Source: Clostridiales bacterium (lineage in GTDB: Bacteria; Bacillota; Clostridia; Saccharofermentanales; Saccharofermentanaceae). From it: a DNA stretch of 45,682 bases. The DNA is taken from assembly GCA_017515465.1 (NCBI GenBank), contig JAFWFV010000040.1, positions 1-45,682 on the forward strand. The letters are read 5' to 3'. Positions 1 through 8,452 of the stretch are shown here, one piece after another. Position 1 is the first letter of the stretch. Each line of letters begins with the position of its first letter. Both the position numbers and the translations under genes were made by a program. A model generated the notes under the pieces. It was not told the origin of the DNA and searched no databases. It saw only the letters and a list, made by a program, of their open reading frames with translations.

Positions 1-1
1 T

Positions 2-640
2 AGCCAGTTTGGCTATGAGTCAGGTCTTGATATGGACAGCCTCAAGGAGATCGCTGATTTCTTCGTACCCGTAAGGAAGAAGTTCCTCGACAACGGTACG
101 CTCAATCCCACAGTAATGGGCATCAAGGCTGACATCCTCAAGTATCAGGTTCCCGGCGGAATGCTCTCAAACATGATCGCCAACCTCAAGGACATGAACG
201 CTCTCGACAAGTTCGACGAGGCACTCGCAGAGATCCCTTCTGTACGTAAGGATATGGGTTATCCCCCTCTCGTTACCCCTCTGTCACAGATGGTCGGCAA
301 CCAGGCAGTATCCAACGTCCTCCTCGGCGAGAGATATAAGAACATCTCCAAGGAGATCAAGGCTTACCTCCGCGGTGAGTACGGCAGAGCTCCCGGAGAG
401 ATCAACCAGGAACTCATCAAGAAGTGCTGGAAGGAAGATGAACTCGTTAAGGGCCGCTATGCTGATTCCCTCGAGCCCCTCTTTGAAAAGACAAAGAAGG
501 AACTCGGCAAGACAGCAAGGTCTGACGAGGACGTTCTCTCCTATATCGCTTTCCCTCAGGTAGCTGAGAAGTTCTTCGCAGCACGTGAGGAGAAGGAATC
601 CAATACAGTTAACTACACGATCGAGAAGAAGGAGGACTGA
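2..640 (+). CDS. oadA: Oxaloacetate decarboxylase alpha subunit, C-terminal part (partial)
   Basis: The reading frame is open to the left window edge, so the start lies outside. The visible ~212 residues match the conserved C-terminal carboxylase region shared by oxaloacetate decarboxylase alpha and pyruvate carboxylase subunit B (stretches such as YQVPGGMLSN and TPLSQMVGNQAV). In this family the alpha subunit transfers the carboxyl group of oxaloacetate to biotin. The protein ends in KKED with no biotinyl domain; the biotin carrier is a separate gene two positions downstream, a split arrangement common in Clostridia. The next gene starts 5 bases after the stop, so this is the upstream part of a four-gene pump operon. 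Methylmalonyl-CoA decarboxylase is less likely, because its alpha subunit belongs to a different carboxyltransferase family. Confidence 0.88.
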   Translation, partial: SQFGYESGLDMDSLKEIADFFVPVRKKFLDNGTLNPTVMGIKADILKYQVPGGMLSNMIANLKDMNALDKFDEALAEIPSVRKDMGYPPLVTPLSQMVGNQAVSNVLLGERYKNISKEIKAYLRGEYGRAPGEINQELIKKCWKEDELVKGRYADSLEPLFEKTKKELGKTARSDEDVLSYIAFPQVAEKFFAAREEKESNTVNYTIEKKED

Positions 641-645
641 TCCAG

Positions 646-1053
646 ATGACTTTAGGTTCTATAATTGCTTTCGCAGCAGAAGGATCCGTTAAGCCGGCTG
701 ATCAGGTAGCCCCCATTGGAGACGCATTGCTCTACGCTCTGTTCACCATAGCAGTCGTATTCTGTGCTCTTCTCATCATCTTTGTATGCATCAAGATCTT
801 CTCGGCCATACTGAATGCATTTGATCACAAGAAGGATACTTCTACGGAAGCTCCCGCCGCAGCTGCTGCAACAACGACTCCTGCTGCTCCCGCTTCCTCT
901 GCACCTGAGGAGGAATTCTCATCCGGATCCCTTAAGCTCAAGGGATGCGACGAGAAGACCGCTGCCATGATCATGGCTATCGTCAGCGATAACACCGGTA
1001 TTCCTCTGTCAGAACTTGTATTCAAATCCATTACTCTTATTGAGAATAAATAA
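646..1053 (+). CDS. oadG: Oxaloacetate decarboxylase gamma-like subunit (OadG)
   Basis: This is a 135-residue protein with one membrane segment at about residues 27-55, then an Ala/Pro/Thr-rich linker (about 68-88) and a small C-terminal domain (about 95-135). In the Na+-pump decarboxylases the gamma subunit is a one-helix protein that holds the alpha and beta subunits together at the membrane. The sequence is poorly conserved, as usual for this subunit. The call rests on size, topology, the linker and the position between the alpha and biotin-carrier genes. The gap to the next gene is 14 bases, with GGAGAG as ribosome binding site. Confidence 0.75.
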   Translation: MTLGSIIAFAAEGSVKPADQVAPIGDALLYALFTIAVVFCALLIIFVCIKIFSAILNAFDHKKDTSTEAPAAAAATTTPAAPASSAPEEEFSSGSLKLKGCDEKTAAMIMAIVSDNTGIPLSELVFKSITLIENK

Positions 1054-1067
1054 AGGAGAGTGTTCAA

Positions 1068-1472
1068 ATGATCTATAACGTTACAATCAACGATAAAGTT
1101 TATGAAGTCGAAGTTGAGAAGGGCAAGGCCAATCTCATCAAGACTACTGCAGTTCAGGCAGCACCTGCACCCGCAGCTGCACCCGCAGCTGCACCCGCAG
1201 CTGCTCCTGCCGCTGCACCCGCTCCCGCAGCAGCCGCACCTGCAGCAGTTGTAGCAAATGCAACTCCCGTTAACGCACCTATGCCCGGCACGATCCTCAA
1301 TGTCAAGGTCAATGTCGGTGACCAGGTCAAGGAAGGCGATGTCGTTATCATCCTCGAGGCAATGAAGATGGAGAACGAGATCTGCGCTCCCAAGTCCGGT
1401 ACTGTTGCCCAGGTCCTCACAGCCAAGGGTTCAACTGTTAACACCGGCGATGCAATGATTTCTATTTCTTAA
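1068..1472 (+). CDS. Biotin carboxyl carrier subunit of the Na+-pump decarboxylase
   Basis: The protein has 134 residues. The N-terminal ~30 residues are a short docking segment, followed by a flexible Ala-Pro linker (about 31-64) and a biotinyl domain (about 68-134). The biotin attachment motif EAMKMEN is intact, with the acceptor lysine at residue 100. In this family the swinging biotin arm carries CO2 from the alpha subunit to the membrane beta subunit, where decarboxylation is coupled to Na+ export. The linker is encoded by repetitive GCA/GCT/CCC/GCC codons. Names such as oadC, mmdC or gcdC are used for equivalent genes, so no symbol is given. Confidence 0.9.
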   Translation: MIYNVTINDKVYEVEVEKGKANLIKTTAVQAAPAPAAAPAAAPAAAPAAAPAPAAAAPAAVVANATPVNAPMPGTILNVKVNVGDQVKEGDVVIILEAMKMENEICAPKSGTVAQVLTAKGSTVNTGDAMISIS

Positions 1473-1490
1473 GTACGGAGGTTAACCAAA

Positions 1491-2666
1491 GTGTTTATTG
1501 AAGCATTAAAAACATTGTGGGAAACATCCGGCTTTGCCAACATGGATATCCGTTCCGGCATCATGTTGCTCGTTGCATGTGTTCTCATCTACCTTGCCAT
1601 CGGCAAGAAGTTCGAGCCTCTGCTCCTTCTGCCCATTGCTTTCGGAATGCTCCTGAGCAATCTGCCTCTCGCAGACCTCTACCATCCCGAGATCTTCATC
1701 AACGATTCCGGTCACATCGACTGGTCATACTTCTCCACGATGGAGAGCGTAGGTCTCCTGGATCTCATCTACATCGGTGTTAAGACGAGCATCTTCCCCT
1801 GTCTGATCTTCATGGGCGTAGGCGCCATGACAGACTTCGGACCCCTGATCGCACGTCCCTCATCACTCTTTATGGGCGCAGGCGCTCAGTTCGGTATCTC
1901 ATTTGCTTTCGTTATCGCATCCATTCTCGGATTCACTGCAAGTGAGGCAGCATCCATCGCCATCATCGGCGGTGCTGACGGCCCTACGGCTATCTACCTT
2001 ACGACAAAGCTTGCTCCCCACCTCCTCCCTGCGATCGCCATCGCAGCATATTCCTACATGGCATTGATCCCTGCTATCCAGCCTCCGATCATGAAGCTGC
2101 TCACAACAAAGAAGCAGCGTGCCATCAAGATGGAGCAGGTACGTTCAGTATCCAAGGTTGAAAAGATCTGCTTCCCCATCATCGTTGTAGCAGTATGTGC
2201 TCTCCTGATCCCTTCAGTTGCACCTCTGCTCGGTATGCTGATGCTCGGTAACATCTTCAAGGAATCAGGCGTTACAGACCGTCTCTCTGATACGGCTTCC
2301 AACGCTCTTTGCAATATCGTTACCATCTGCCTTGGCACAACGGTCGGCGCTACAGCCAGAGGAACCACATTCCTCACATGGGAGACTCTTAAGATCGTCC
2401 TTCTCGGTGTCATCGCCTTTGCATTCTCAACCGTAGGCGGACTTCTCATCGCTCAGGTCATGTATCTGATCTCCGGCGGCAAGATCAACCCCCTCATCGG
2501 TTCTGCAGGCGTTTCCGCAGTTCCTATGGCAGCACGTGTATCCAACACAGAAGGTAAGAAGGCTAATCCTTCCAACTTCCTGCTCATGCACGCAATGGGT
2601 CCTAACGTAGCAGGCGTTATCGGTTCTGCCGTTGCGGCAGGTGCCCTGCTGAGCCTGTTCGGCTGA
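1491..2666 (+). CDS. oadB: Na+-translocating decarboxylase beta subunit (OadB)
   Basis: This 391-residue polytopic membrane protein starts at GTG, with GGAGG (1477-1481) at a good distance. It belongs to the OadB/MmdB/GcdB family, which decarboxylates carboxybiotin and exports Na+. The family signature GGADGPT is present at residues 160-166; its aspartate is essential for Na+ coupling in characterised members. The glycine-rich pore segments (such as GTTVGATARGTTFL) and the C-terminal GPNVAGVIGSAVAAG stretch are also present. Length is close to the family norm. It is the last gene of the pump operon, with a strong terminator about 20 bases past the stop. The substrate (oxaloacetate) is inferred from the alpha subunit. 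Confidence 0.93.
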   Translation: MFIEALKTLWETSGFANMDIRSGIMLLVACVLIYLAIGKKFEPLLLLPIAFGMLLSNLPLADLYHPEIFINDSGHIDWSYFSTMESVGLLDLIYIGVKTSIFPCLIFMGVGAMTDFGPLIARPSSLFMGAGAQFGISFAFVIASILGFTASEAASIAIIGGADGPTAIYLTTKLAPHLLPAIAIAAYSYMALIPAIQPPIMKLLTTKKQRAIKMEQVRSVSKVEKICFPIIVVAVCALLIPSVAPLLGMLMLGNIFKESGVTDRLSDTASNALCNIVTICLGTTVGATARGTTFLTWETLKIVLLGVIAFAFSTVGGLLIAQVMYLISGGKINPLIGSAGVSAVPMAARVSNTEGKKANPSNFLLMHAMGPNVAGVIGSAVAAGALLSLFG

Positions 2667-2687
2667 CGGTAATTCTTTAAACAATAC

Positions 2688-2725
2688 AAAAGGGCTTTCT
2701 CATAACTGTGAGAAAGCCCTTTTTT
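2688..2725 (+). terminator. Intrinsic terminator of the decarboxylase operon
   Basis: A perfect 15-bp stem (arms 2688-2702 and 2709-2723) with a 6-base loop is followed by a T run. Because the left arm starts with AAAA, it can also act on the minus strand. That fits the convergent gene ending at 2741. Confidence 0.92.
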
Positions 2726-2740
2726 GATCTATGCTCTTTT

Positions 2741-5700
2741 TTATTTATCTCTTGTAATGGTAGATGATTCCCCGTTCAGATCGATGTCTATCTTGCTGTT
2801 GATCACGACACATTCTTCATCATTTGCCATATAGCATTTATCCATATCTGATACTGCAGTGACCGTCGAGGCAGCAGAAACGATATTAAACCTGGCTTTC
2901 TTTCCGAAACTGCCCATGAACATCGCCTTGTTTCCTCTGTAGTTGCACTTTATGGACATGGTATTCATCTTGATGCTGGTATCGTCAGCCCTGAGGGATC
3001 CCACACACATGAGTTCACTTACGTCAGCCTTGATACTGACGTAGCCATTAGTGACGCCGATATTGCACTTGCCGCCGGAGATGCTGCCTATGGCAACACC
3101 CTCCGAACCTGCCAGCATGCAGTTGAATGATATCTTTTCAAGTGCTATATCCAGATCGCCTTCTACGGAACCTACTCCCACGCATCTCATCGCCCTGTTG
3201 GTAATGTGCATCTCGCAGTTACTGATGAGAGGCTCGGTACTGCCTGATACAGAACCGATTCCGACTCCGCTCTGGCCTGCCATGTTGATAAAGTATCTGC
3301 CGCGCACGATCTTTATGTCGCTGCCTAAGCCGGATCCTATGCCGATTCCCAGAGACGAGTCGATATTGATCTCAATGGTTCCCTCCTGATCAAATACGAG
3401 TTCACCATGCATGGCCTGAAGCGCATTTCCGATCCCGTATGCTTCCAGATTGTTGACATTGATCCTGACGTATCCGTCTCCTCCGAAGATTACCCTGGAC
3501 GTCTGCGGAACCCTGATGCCTCCGTTATCAAGAACGTTATCGCCCTCGAACTGGATAGTGACATCACATCCCTCGCCGATAAAGATGGAATTACCTCCAT
3601 ATTCTCCGGACAGACCTACATTATCCAGTTCCAGGCTGCCGGAATAGCCGTCCTCCACTACTATGCATATGTCTGATACAAGACCCGGGGCGCCGGATAT
3701 GGTGATATCCCTGTATGCAACCTCAGCATTAGGGATCACGATCTTTGTATATCCTTTCTCGATAAGTACCGGCAGAGAGATCCTGCCTTCCCTGCCCGCA
3801 ACGTATGTATCCTTTGTAAGGTTCTTGGCAACCTCGGCGTTAAGATCCGTTATTATCTTCTTTATCTCGGGATCTATCTCCTTGATGATGGTGCCCGACG
3901 GTCTGGCAACGAAATATCCCTGGACCAGATCTGCACCGAGTTCCAGTATGGTCTTATACTCCTCGGCAGTCTCGATACCCTCTGCCAGTGCCAGGATTCC
4001 GTTCTCATGTGAGAATGAGATTATATCCTTAACGAAATGCTGCTTCTGGGGAGAATTCTGGATCTCTGACAGGAGCATCCTGTCGATCTTGACGTAGTTA
4101 GGCATATAGGCCAGCAGGTTCGCAACATTGGAATAACCAGTGCCGTAATCGTCTATTGCTGTCTGTAGTCCTGCGTCCTCATATCTCTTCTTGATCTTTG
4201 CCATCTCCTGTTCACGGATCTCTGTCTGCTCCGTAAACTCGACAACTATCCTGTTGGAATGACTGGATATCTTTCTGGTGATATCGGCAAAATCATCGTC
4301 CCTCAATACATGTCCGGGGATACTGTTGATAAAGACCTTGGATCCTTCCGCGAATTCAGATTCACTGGAATCGAATATATCCAGGACATTGTTGAATGTC
4401 GCTTTCTCGACGTCATACAGCCTGTTGAAGTATTCCGCATACCTCAGTATGACGGGAGGTGCCATGTACGGGGTTACGTCAGCTCTCATGAGAGCCTCGT
4501 ATGCAAAGATATCTCCCGTCTTGGCATTTATGATCGGCTGGAAATGGTAATTGAGCTTGTTGTGTTCGAGGATATCGTGAACGATCCTGGCCTGGATCTT
4601 TTCCTCCTCGGTCAGTTCATCTCCGTTTTCGATCTTTGCAAAATTACGCTTCCTGACATTCTTGTTGTTTATCGCAGCGCCTGCAAGCCTCTCGAGTTCC
4701 TCATTGTCAGCGGGAGTTCCCGTCGCATATCCTGCGGAAATGTCTATCTCATAACCTGATCCGGTACTGAACTCCTTGAGTTTCTTCCTGATCTGTTCAG
4801 CATATTCCTGCAGCGGCTTATCCGAACCGTCCTCCAGAGAAACGATGGATATGAACTCTCCGTTGCCGAGGGCGTATAAATATTCCGATCCGATCACTGA
4901 CTTGAGCAGATTGGAGACCTTGATTATGGACTTGTCACCGGCCTCTCTGCCATATTCATTATTGATGCCGGACAGGTTCTTGATATCAACTGCGAGTATT
5001 CCTATGATCACAGATCCCTTGTCGCCCTTGAGTTCTTTCAGGACGGCTCCGGAATGTCCCTGCAGGCCCTTATAATTATAGAAACCGGTAAGGGGATCAC
5101 GGACGAGATTTGCTTCGAGCTTTGCGTTGGAGATCCTGAGCTGTTCCTGTCTCCTGAAATATTCCAGACCTCTCATTACGCAGCGGAGCCACATCCTGTA
5201 CTCCTGTGTATGAGCTCTGGGTTCATCGTAACTGATGACAGCGTAACCGAATGTAACGTTCTCAAAGTATACGGGAGTGAAATAGAAGACACGGGGGGAC
5301 TTCCTTTCCCTTTCCAGATCAGGCAGGATCTGTTTCCTGTCGAAGAATTCATCCACACCTATGCCGTCATGATTAGTGCTGTCAGAATCACAGTGGATCG
5401 CATGCATCATCCTGGTGGAGAAAGGGTAAGTCTTGCCGGACTGCTCATTGCTGTTAAAACTCTGCCAGTCCTCGTTAAGACAGATGCTGAATCCTGCAAA
5501 ATCCCTTATCTGATATGTATATGAGAAGATGGTGTTGAGGAGACCGTAGAATGTGGACTGGGACAAGAGGTCCTCATCCATATGGTTAAACGGTGAGAAT
5601 ACACCATTGCTCGAAAGCTCCGTGCTCCATGTGCTCCTGAGCCTGCTGACCATGGTGTCTTCCGGGTTCTTGCATCCGCAGCTGGCACCGTAATAAACAT

Positions 5701-6532
5701 CTATCGCCTCATCAAAGACCGGAGGCTCCAGCCCGTTTAACAGGGACATCATATAGCGGGATGCATGTGTTCCCAGGCTCCTGGCAGGAAGCGTTACAGA
5801 AGTAAGCGGCTTGGGCGCAGATCTGCCCTCATCATTGGAATCGTACCCTACGACGGCAATATCCTCAGGGATCCTCAGTCCGTGTTCCGTAAGGGATTTA
5901 GCCAGTCCCACGGCCATACAGTCGTTCGCGCATGCGATCGCCTGTGGCAGCGGAGTGTTCATCTTTACCAGCTTGTCGCCGAGATTCTCACCGCTGGTGT
6001 ACCAGAAATCTCCGAAGAACATCCTGTTATCCTTGATCTCCAGGTTGTGTTCCTTCATGCAGTCCTGATATGCCTTGAGTCGTTCCTTGGAATAGGGATG
6101 CCATGACTTGCCCGTCAGGAAGGCTATGTCAGTGTAGTTGTGATCTTCGATCAGGTGGGAGATGAGGACCTTGATCCCCTCATAATGTCTGGGCATTATG
6201 CAGGGATAGCCTTCTATCTTCTTATCTACGGTTATTACCGGAACGGTTACATACTTCCTGATCTCATCCATTACTGAATCGACAAGACCGGGAGTCTGCA
6301 TGGTGTCGAGCATCAGTACGTAACCGTCAAATCTGTCATAAGGGATGAGCTTGAATATCGATGTCTCACCTATCTCACGTGCAGCAGTATTCTGATATTT
6401 CTCATACATTGCAAAGACGCAGACATCGTAATCTTCGGCAAACATATCCTCTACGAATCCCTCCAGGAATGAGGCCTGGTAGTATTCATATGCCTGACCG
6501 ACCAGTACGGCTATTGTACGACTTTTGCTCAT
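2741..6532 (-). CDS. LacI-type sensor / GGDEF / EAL / beta-helix protein
   Basis: The protein has 1263 residues, no membrane segment and no signal peptide. Residues ~5-285 form a periplasmic-binding-protein-like domain of the LacI/GalR type (IPEDIAVVGYDSND) without the DNA-binding headpiece. Residues ~290-470 look like a GAF-type or linker sensor. A GGDEF domain (~475-635) starts with RDPLTGFYN, but its active site reads GNGEF (556-560), so cyclase activity is doubtful. The EAL domain (~645-890) keeps the catalytic set: EAL 679-681, E765, DD 794-795, K815, E851 and Q871, so c-di-GMP hydrolysis is likely. Residues ~925-1263 are a long stretch of short beta repeats rich in GIG(S) turns, resembling a right-handed beta-helix. 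Sugar-responsive c-di-GMP control is an inference. The start is supported by GAGGAGAG upstream. Confidence 0.85.
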   Translation of the reverse strand: MSKSRTIAVLVGQAYEYYQASFLEGFVEDMFAEDYDVCVFAMYEKYQNTAAREIGETSIFKLIPYDRFDGYVLMLDTMQTPGLVDSVMDEIRKYVTVPVITVDKKIEGYPCIMPRHYEGIKVLISHLIEDHNYTDIAFLTGKSWHPYSKERLKAYQDCMKEHNLEIKDNRMFFGDFWYTSGENLGDKLVKMNTPLPQAIACANDCMAVGLAKSLTEHGLRIPEDIAVVGYDSNDEGRSAPKPLTSVTLPARSLGTHASRYMMSLLNGLEPPVFDEAIDVYYGASCGCKNPEDTMVSRLRSTWSTELSSNGVFSPFNHMDEDLLSQSTFYGLLNTIFSYTYQIRDFAGFSICLNEDWQSFNSNEQSGKTYPFSTRMMHAIHCDSDSTNHDGIGVDEFFDRKQILPDLERERKSPRVFYFTPVYFENVTFGYAVISYDEPRAHTQEYRMWLRCVMRGLEYFRRQEQLRISNAKLEANLVRDPLTGFYNYKGLQGHSGAVLKELKGDKGSVIIGILAVDIKNLSGINNEYGREAGDKSIIKVSNLLKSVIGSEYLYALGNGEFISIVSLEDGSDKPLQEYAEQIRKKLKEFSTGSGYEIDISAGYATGTPADNEELERLAGAAINNKNVRKRNFAKIENGDELTEEEKIQARIVHDILEHNKLNYHFQPIINAKTGDIFAYEALMRADVTPYMAPPVILRYAEYFNRLYDVEKATFNNVLDIFDSSESEFAEGSKVFINSIPGHVLRDDDFADITRKISSHSNRIVVEFTEQTEIREQEMAKIKKRYEDAGLQTAIDDYGTGYSNVANLLAYMPNYVKIDRMLLSEIQNSPQKQHFVKDIISFSHENGILALAEGIETAEEYKTILELGADLVQGYFVARPSGTIIKEIDPEIKKIITDLNAEVAKNLTKDTYVAGREGRISLPVLIEKGYTKIVIPNAEVAYRDITISGAPGLVSDICIVVEDGYSGSLELDNVGLSGEYGGNSIFIGEGCDVTIQFEGDNVLDNGGIRVPQTSRVIFGGDGYVRINVNNLEAYGIGNALQAMHGELVFDQEGTIEINIDSSLGIGIGSGLGSDIKIVRGRYFINMAGQSGVGIGSVSGSTEPLISNCEMHITNRAMRCVGVGSVEGDLDIALEKISFNCMLAGSEGVAIGSISGGKCNIGVTNGYVSIKADVSELMCVGSLRADDTSIKMNTMSIKCNYRGNKAMFMGSFGKKARFNIVSAASTVTAVSDMDKCYMANDEECVVINSKIDIDLNGESSTITRDK

Positions 6533-6588
6533 ACTCTCTCCTCAAAATACGCAAAGCAAAACAAGTGGATATATAACCACATAGTATG

Positions 6589-6594
6589 ATTATA
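6589..6594 (-). promoter_or_regulatory. Probable -10 box for the LacI-sensor/EAL gene
   Basis: TATAAT is read on the minus strand about 56 bases before the start codon. The -35 region 17 bases upstream is weak (TGGCAA). A near-palindrome, GTGG-N8-CCAC, lies at 6565-6580 in the presumed leader. Confidence 0.45.
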
Positions 6595-6674
6595 CAACCT
6601 GCATTAGCGAATTGCCATTTATACGGGGATTTTTGATGAATATGAACAAAAACTATATATCAAATATATTTATT

Positions 6675-7505
6675 TTAATATGCGAAAAAGTATACGAATC
6701 CCAGAACATGGAGAACGGAAGCACCGAGAACGAACAGATGCCATACCATGTGTGAGAACTTGAACTTCTTGCCGAAATTGAACCACAGTCCGACGGAATA
6801 CATGATCGCACCTGATACGAGGAGCCAGAAGCAGAGCGGCGTAGTCGCATTGTAGAAGGTTCCGATCTGTACCAGGATCATCCACCCCATGACCACATAG
6901 AGGATCTTGGAGATGACATTTCCCGTCTTGCTCTGAGGATATGTAAGAGCCGTAACGAGTGTTCCTGCCAGTGCGCATGCAGCCTCCAGCGCCCACATGA
7001 CACTGCCTGATACTACCGGCATCATGCAGGCACAGATGGGTGTATATGCACCGAGGATCGCGTAGTATACCATGATCCTGTTGAGCTTGTTCATGACCCT
7101 CTTCTGGGGAGTGCCGTGCTTCATGAAATGGAATATAGTGGATATAAGAAGCGACAGGAACAATGTGATCAGGAAAGCCGATACAGCCAGTACCACGAAC
7201 GGAGAGGATACAGCCTCCTCCGCAGTCTTGATCACGGGAGTGCCTGAAAATGCCCTGATGGATGCATAGGGAATGAGACAGAGGATATAGAGAGCCATGA
7301 CACCTGCGGTAATGGAATTACCGATCTCTTCACCGAATGTCTCCTGAGTCCTCTTGATGCCCTTTGCTACGATACGCTTGGAATTTGCAAACCATCCCAT
7401 GTCCTTCAGACCCTCTTCGAGGGGATCCATACCGGTGGTGGCCTTGAGCTTCTTGTCCTCCTCAGAAGCTACAAAACGTTTCCAATGTCTCGAATTCTTA
7501 GCCAT
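6675..7505 (-). CDS. Haemolysin III / PAQR-like membrane protein
   Basis: The protein has 276 residues, with a soluble N-terminus of about 60 residues and about seven membrane segments. Family landmarks are S122-xxx-H126, the GAYTP segment (152-156) and the final H252-xxx-H256, which match the metal-binding pattern of haemolysin III/PAQR proteins. The position that is normally aspartate in the RxLDH segment appears to be asparagine (N142), followed by arginine instead of histidine. The metal site may therefore be altered. The N-terminal extension is longer than in typical ~210-residue bacterial members. Function in this family is poorly defined. The start is supported by GGAG about 10 bases upstream. 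Confidence 0.78.
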   Translation of the reverse strand: MAKNSRHWKRFVASEEDKKLKATTGMDPLEEGLKDMGWFANSKRIVAKGIKRTQETFGEEIGNSITAGVMALYILCLIPYASIRAFSGTPVIKTAEEAVSSPFVVLAVSAFLITLFLSLLISTIFHFMKHGTPQKRVMNKLNRIMVYYAILGAYTPICACMMPVVSGSVMWALEAACALAGTLVTALTYPQSKTGNVISKILYVVMGWMILVQIGTFYNATTPLCFWLLVSGAIMYSVGLWFNFGKKFKFSHMVWHLFVLGASVLHVLGFVYFFAY

Positions 7506-7588
7506 TCATCATATCTCCATAAATAAATCTATAGGCAATTCTACAAGTTAAGGGAATTCTTTGCAACCTGAAGATTACTGCCTGAATA

Positions 7589-8452
7589 TCATAAGTGGAT
7601 AACGCCGTTCTCATCAAAAGGCGAGTCTCCGTCGTTTTTATCATTTCCGCCCAGGACAGAAGGATCGATAACAGGCTGTCTGACCTGAGGCCTGGCCTGC
7701 GTACCCGCGGGCAGTTCTCCGCTGATGTCAGGTGCAGAGATCGGTTCTTTCTTCTCCGGAGCCTCCAGAGTCTCTTTCTTTTCGGGATCGGGAAGAGGTT
7801 CCTTCTTCTCTGGAGCCACCAAAGGTTCCTTCTTGGCAGGAGCTGAGATAACGGTTCCCAGGACTTCGGGTTTGGGCTCTTCCTTCTTCTCCTCATCAGT
7901 ATCCTCTTTCCTGTCGAACTTTGAGTTCGAAGGAGCGGAAACGACCGATGCGGGATTGAGCTGTTCGGCAACATATGCATCCCTGTAGAACCTGTATGCC
8001 TTGAATATGAAGGGAACCGCAACTGATACGGGGAATATCCACAGTGCCAGAGATGCCGCTACATCATCCCCCCACAGGCTCGACAACGCTGCAAATGGAG
8101 CATTTACCATTCCATATATGCCTCTCAGGATAAATGCTGCAAACACGTGGAACAGGCTGGCATCCTCACCTGCGATCAGGTATTCGGCGGGATAGAACAA
8201 TCTGGGCAGATAGGGCAGTAATCCGTAGCAGGCCAGTCCCACCGATATCCAGTATTTCTTCTTGAGTCCTGAATAAATGGGAACCGCAACGAGGAAGAAA
8301 ACGAGATAGACTGCGCTGGCGATGCATTCAAAGAGACCGAATTCACGGTATACCACACCATCATATTTCAGGTACAGCGGATTAAAGCATACAAACGCCA
8401 GGGCTCCTGCTATACATGCCAGAAAGACACACGTGAAATAGTCTCTGCGCAT
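7589..8452 (-). CDS. Membrane protein with charged 9-residue repeats, coupled to the GH3 gene
   Basis: I do not recognise this 287-residue protein. The first ~155 residues hold about four membrane segments. The rest is a soluble, acidic/basic, proline-rich tail. Residues 207-242 are four tandem 9-residue repeats of the form KKEPLxAPE. The ATG overlaps the TGA of the upstream beta-glucosidase gene by one base (TGATG), so translation is probably coupled. The tail suggests a flexible spacer or protein-binding region on one face of the membrane. A role linked to the glucosidase is inferred from gene order only. Confidence 0.7.
   Translation of the reverse strand: MRRDYFTCVFLACIAGALAFVCFNPLYLKYDGVVYREFGLFECIASAVYLVFFLVAVPIYSGLKKKYWISVGLACYGLLPYLPRLFYPAEYLIAGEDASLFHVFAAFILRGIYGMVNAPFAALSSLWGDDVAASLALWIFPVSVAVPFIFKAYRFYRDAYVAEQLNPASVVSAPSNSKFDRKEDTDEEKKEEPKPEVLGTVISAPAKKEPLVAPEKKEPLPDPEKKETLEAPEKKEPISAPDISGELPAGTQARPQVRQPVIDPSVLGGNDKNDGDSPFDENGVIHL
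7727..7834 (-). repeat. Four tandem 27-bp coding repeats
   Basis: These encode four 9-residue units (KKEPLVAPE, KKEPLPDPE, KKETLEAPE, KKEPISAPD) in the tail of the membrane protein. The copies are imperfect at DNA level. They are likely prone to copy-number change. Confidence 0.8.

Noticed and set aside
1154..1240. Repetitive GCA/CCC/GCT DNA
   Set aside because: It encodes the flexible Ala-Pro linker of the biotin carrier. It is not a separate repeat element.
825..1444. Ala-rich minus-strand open frames opposite the gamma and biotin-carrier genes
   Set aside because: They mirror the Ala/Pro linkers of the plus-strand genes. They have no ribosome sites and no recognisable domain.
5054..5524. 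Long plus-strand open frame opposite the LacI/EAL gene
   Set aside because: It is a shadow of the conserved minus-strand protein and has no ribosome site or family match.
2741..6532. A DNA-binding LacI repressor
   Set aside because: The helix-turn-helix headpiece is missing; the protein starts directly with the sensor fold.
7727..7834. Regular 27-bp repeats as a possible CRISPR array
   Set aside because: They are imperfect, contiguous without spacers, and in frame with a protein tail.
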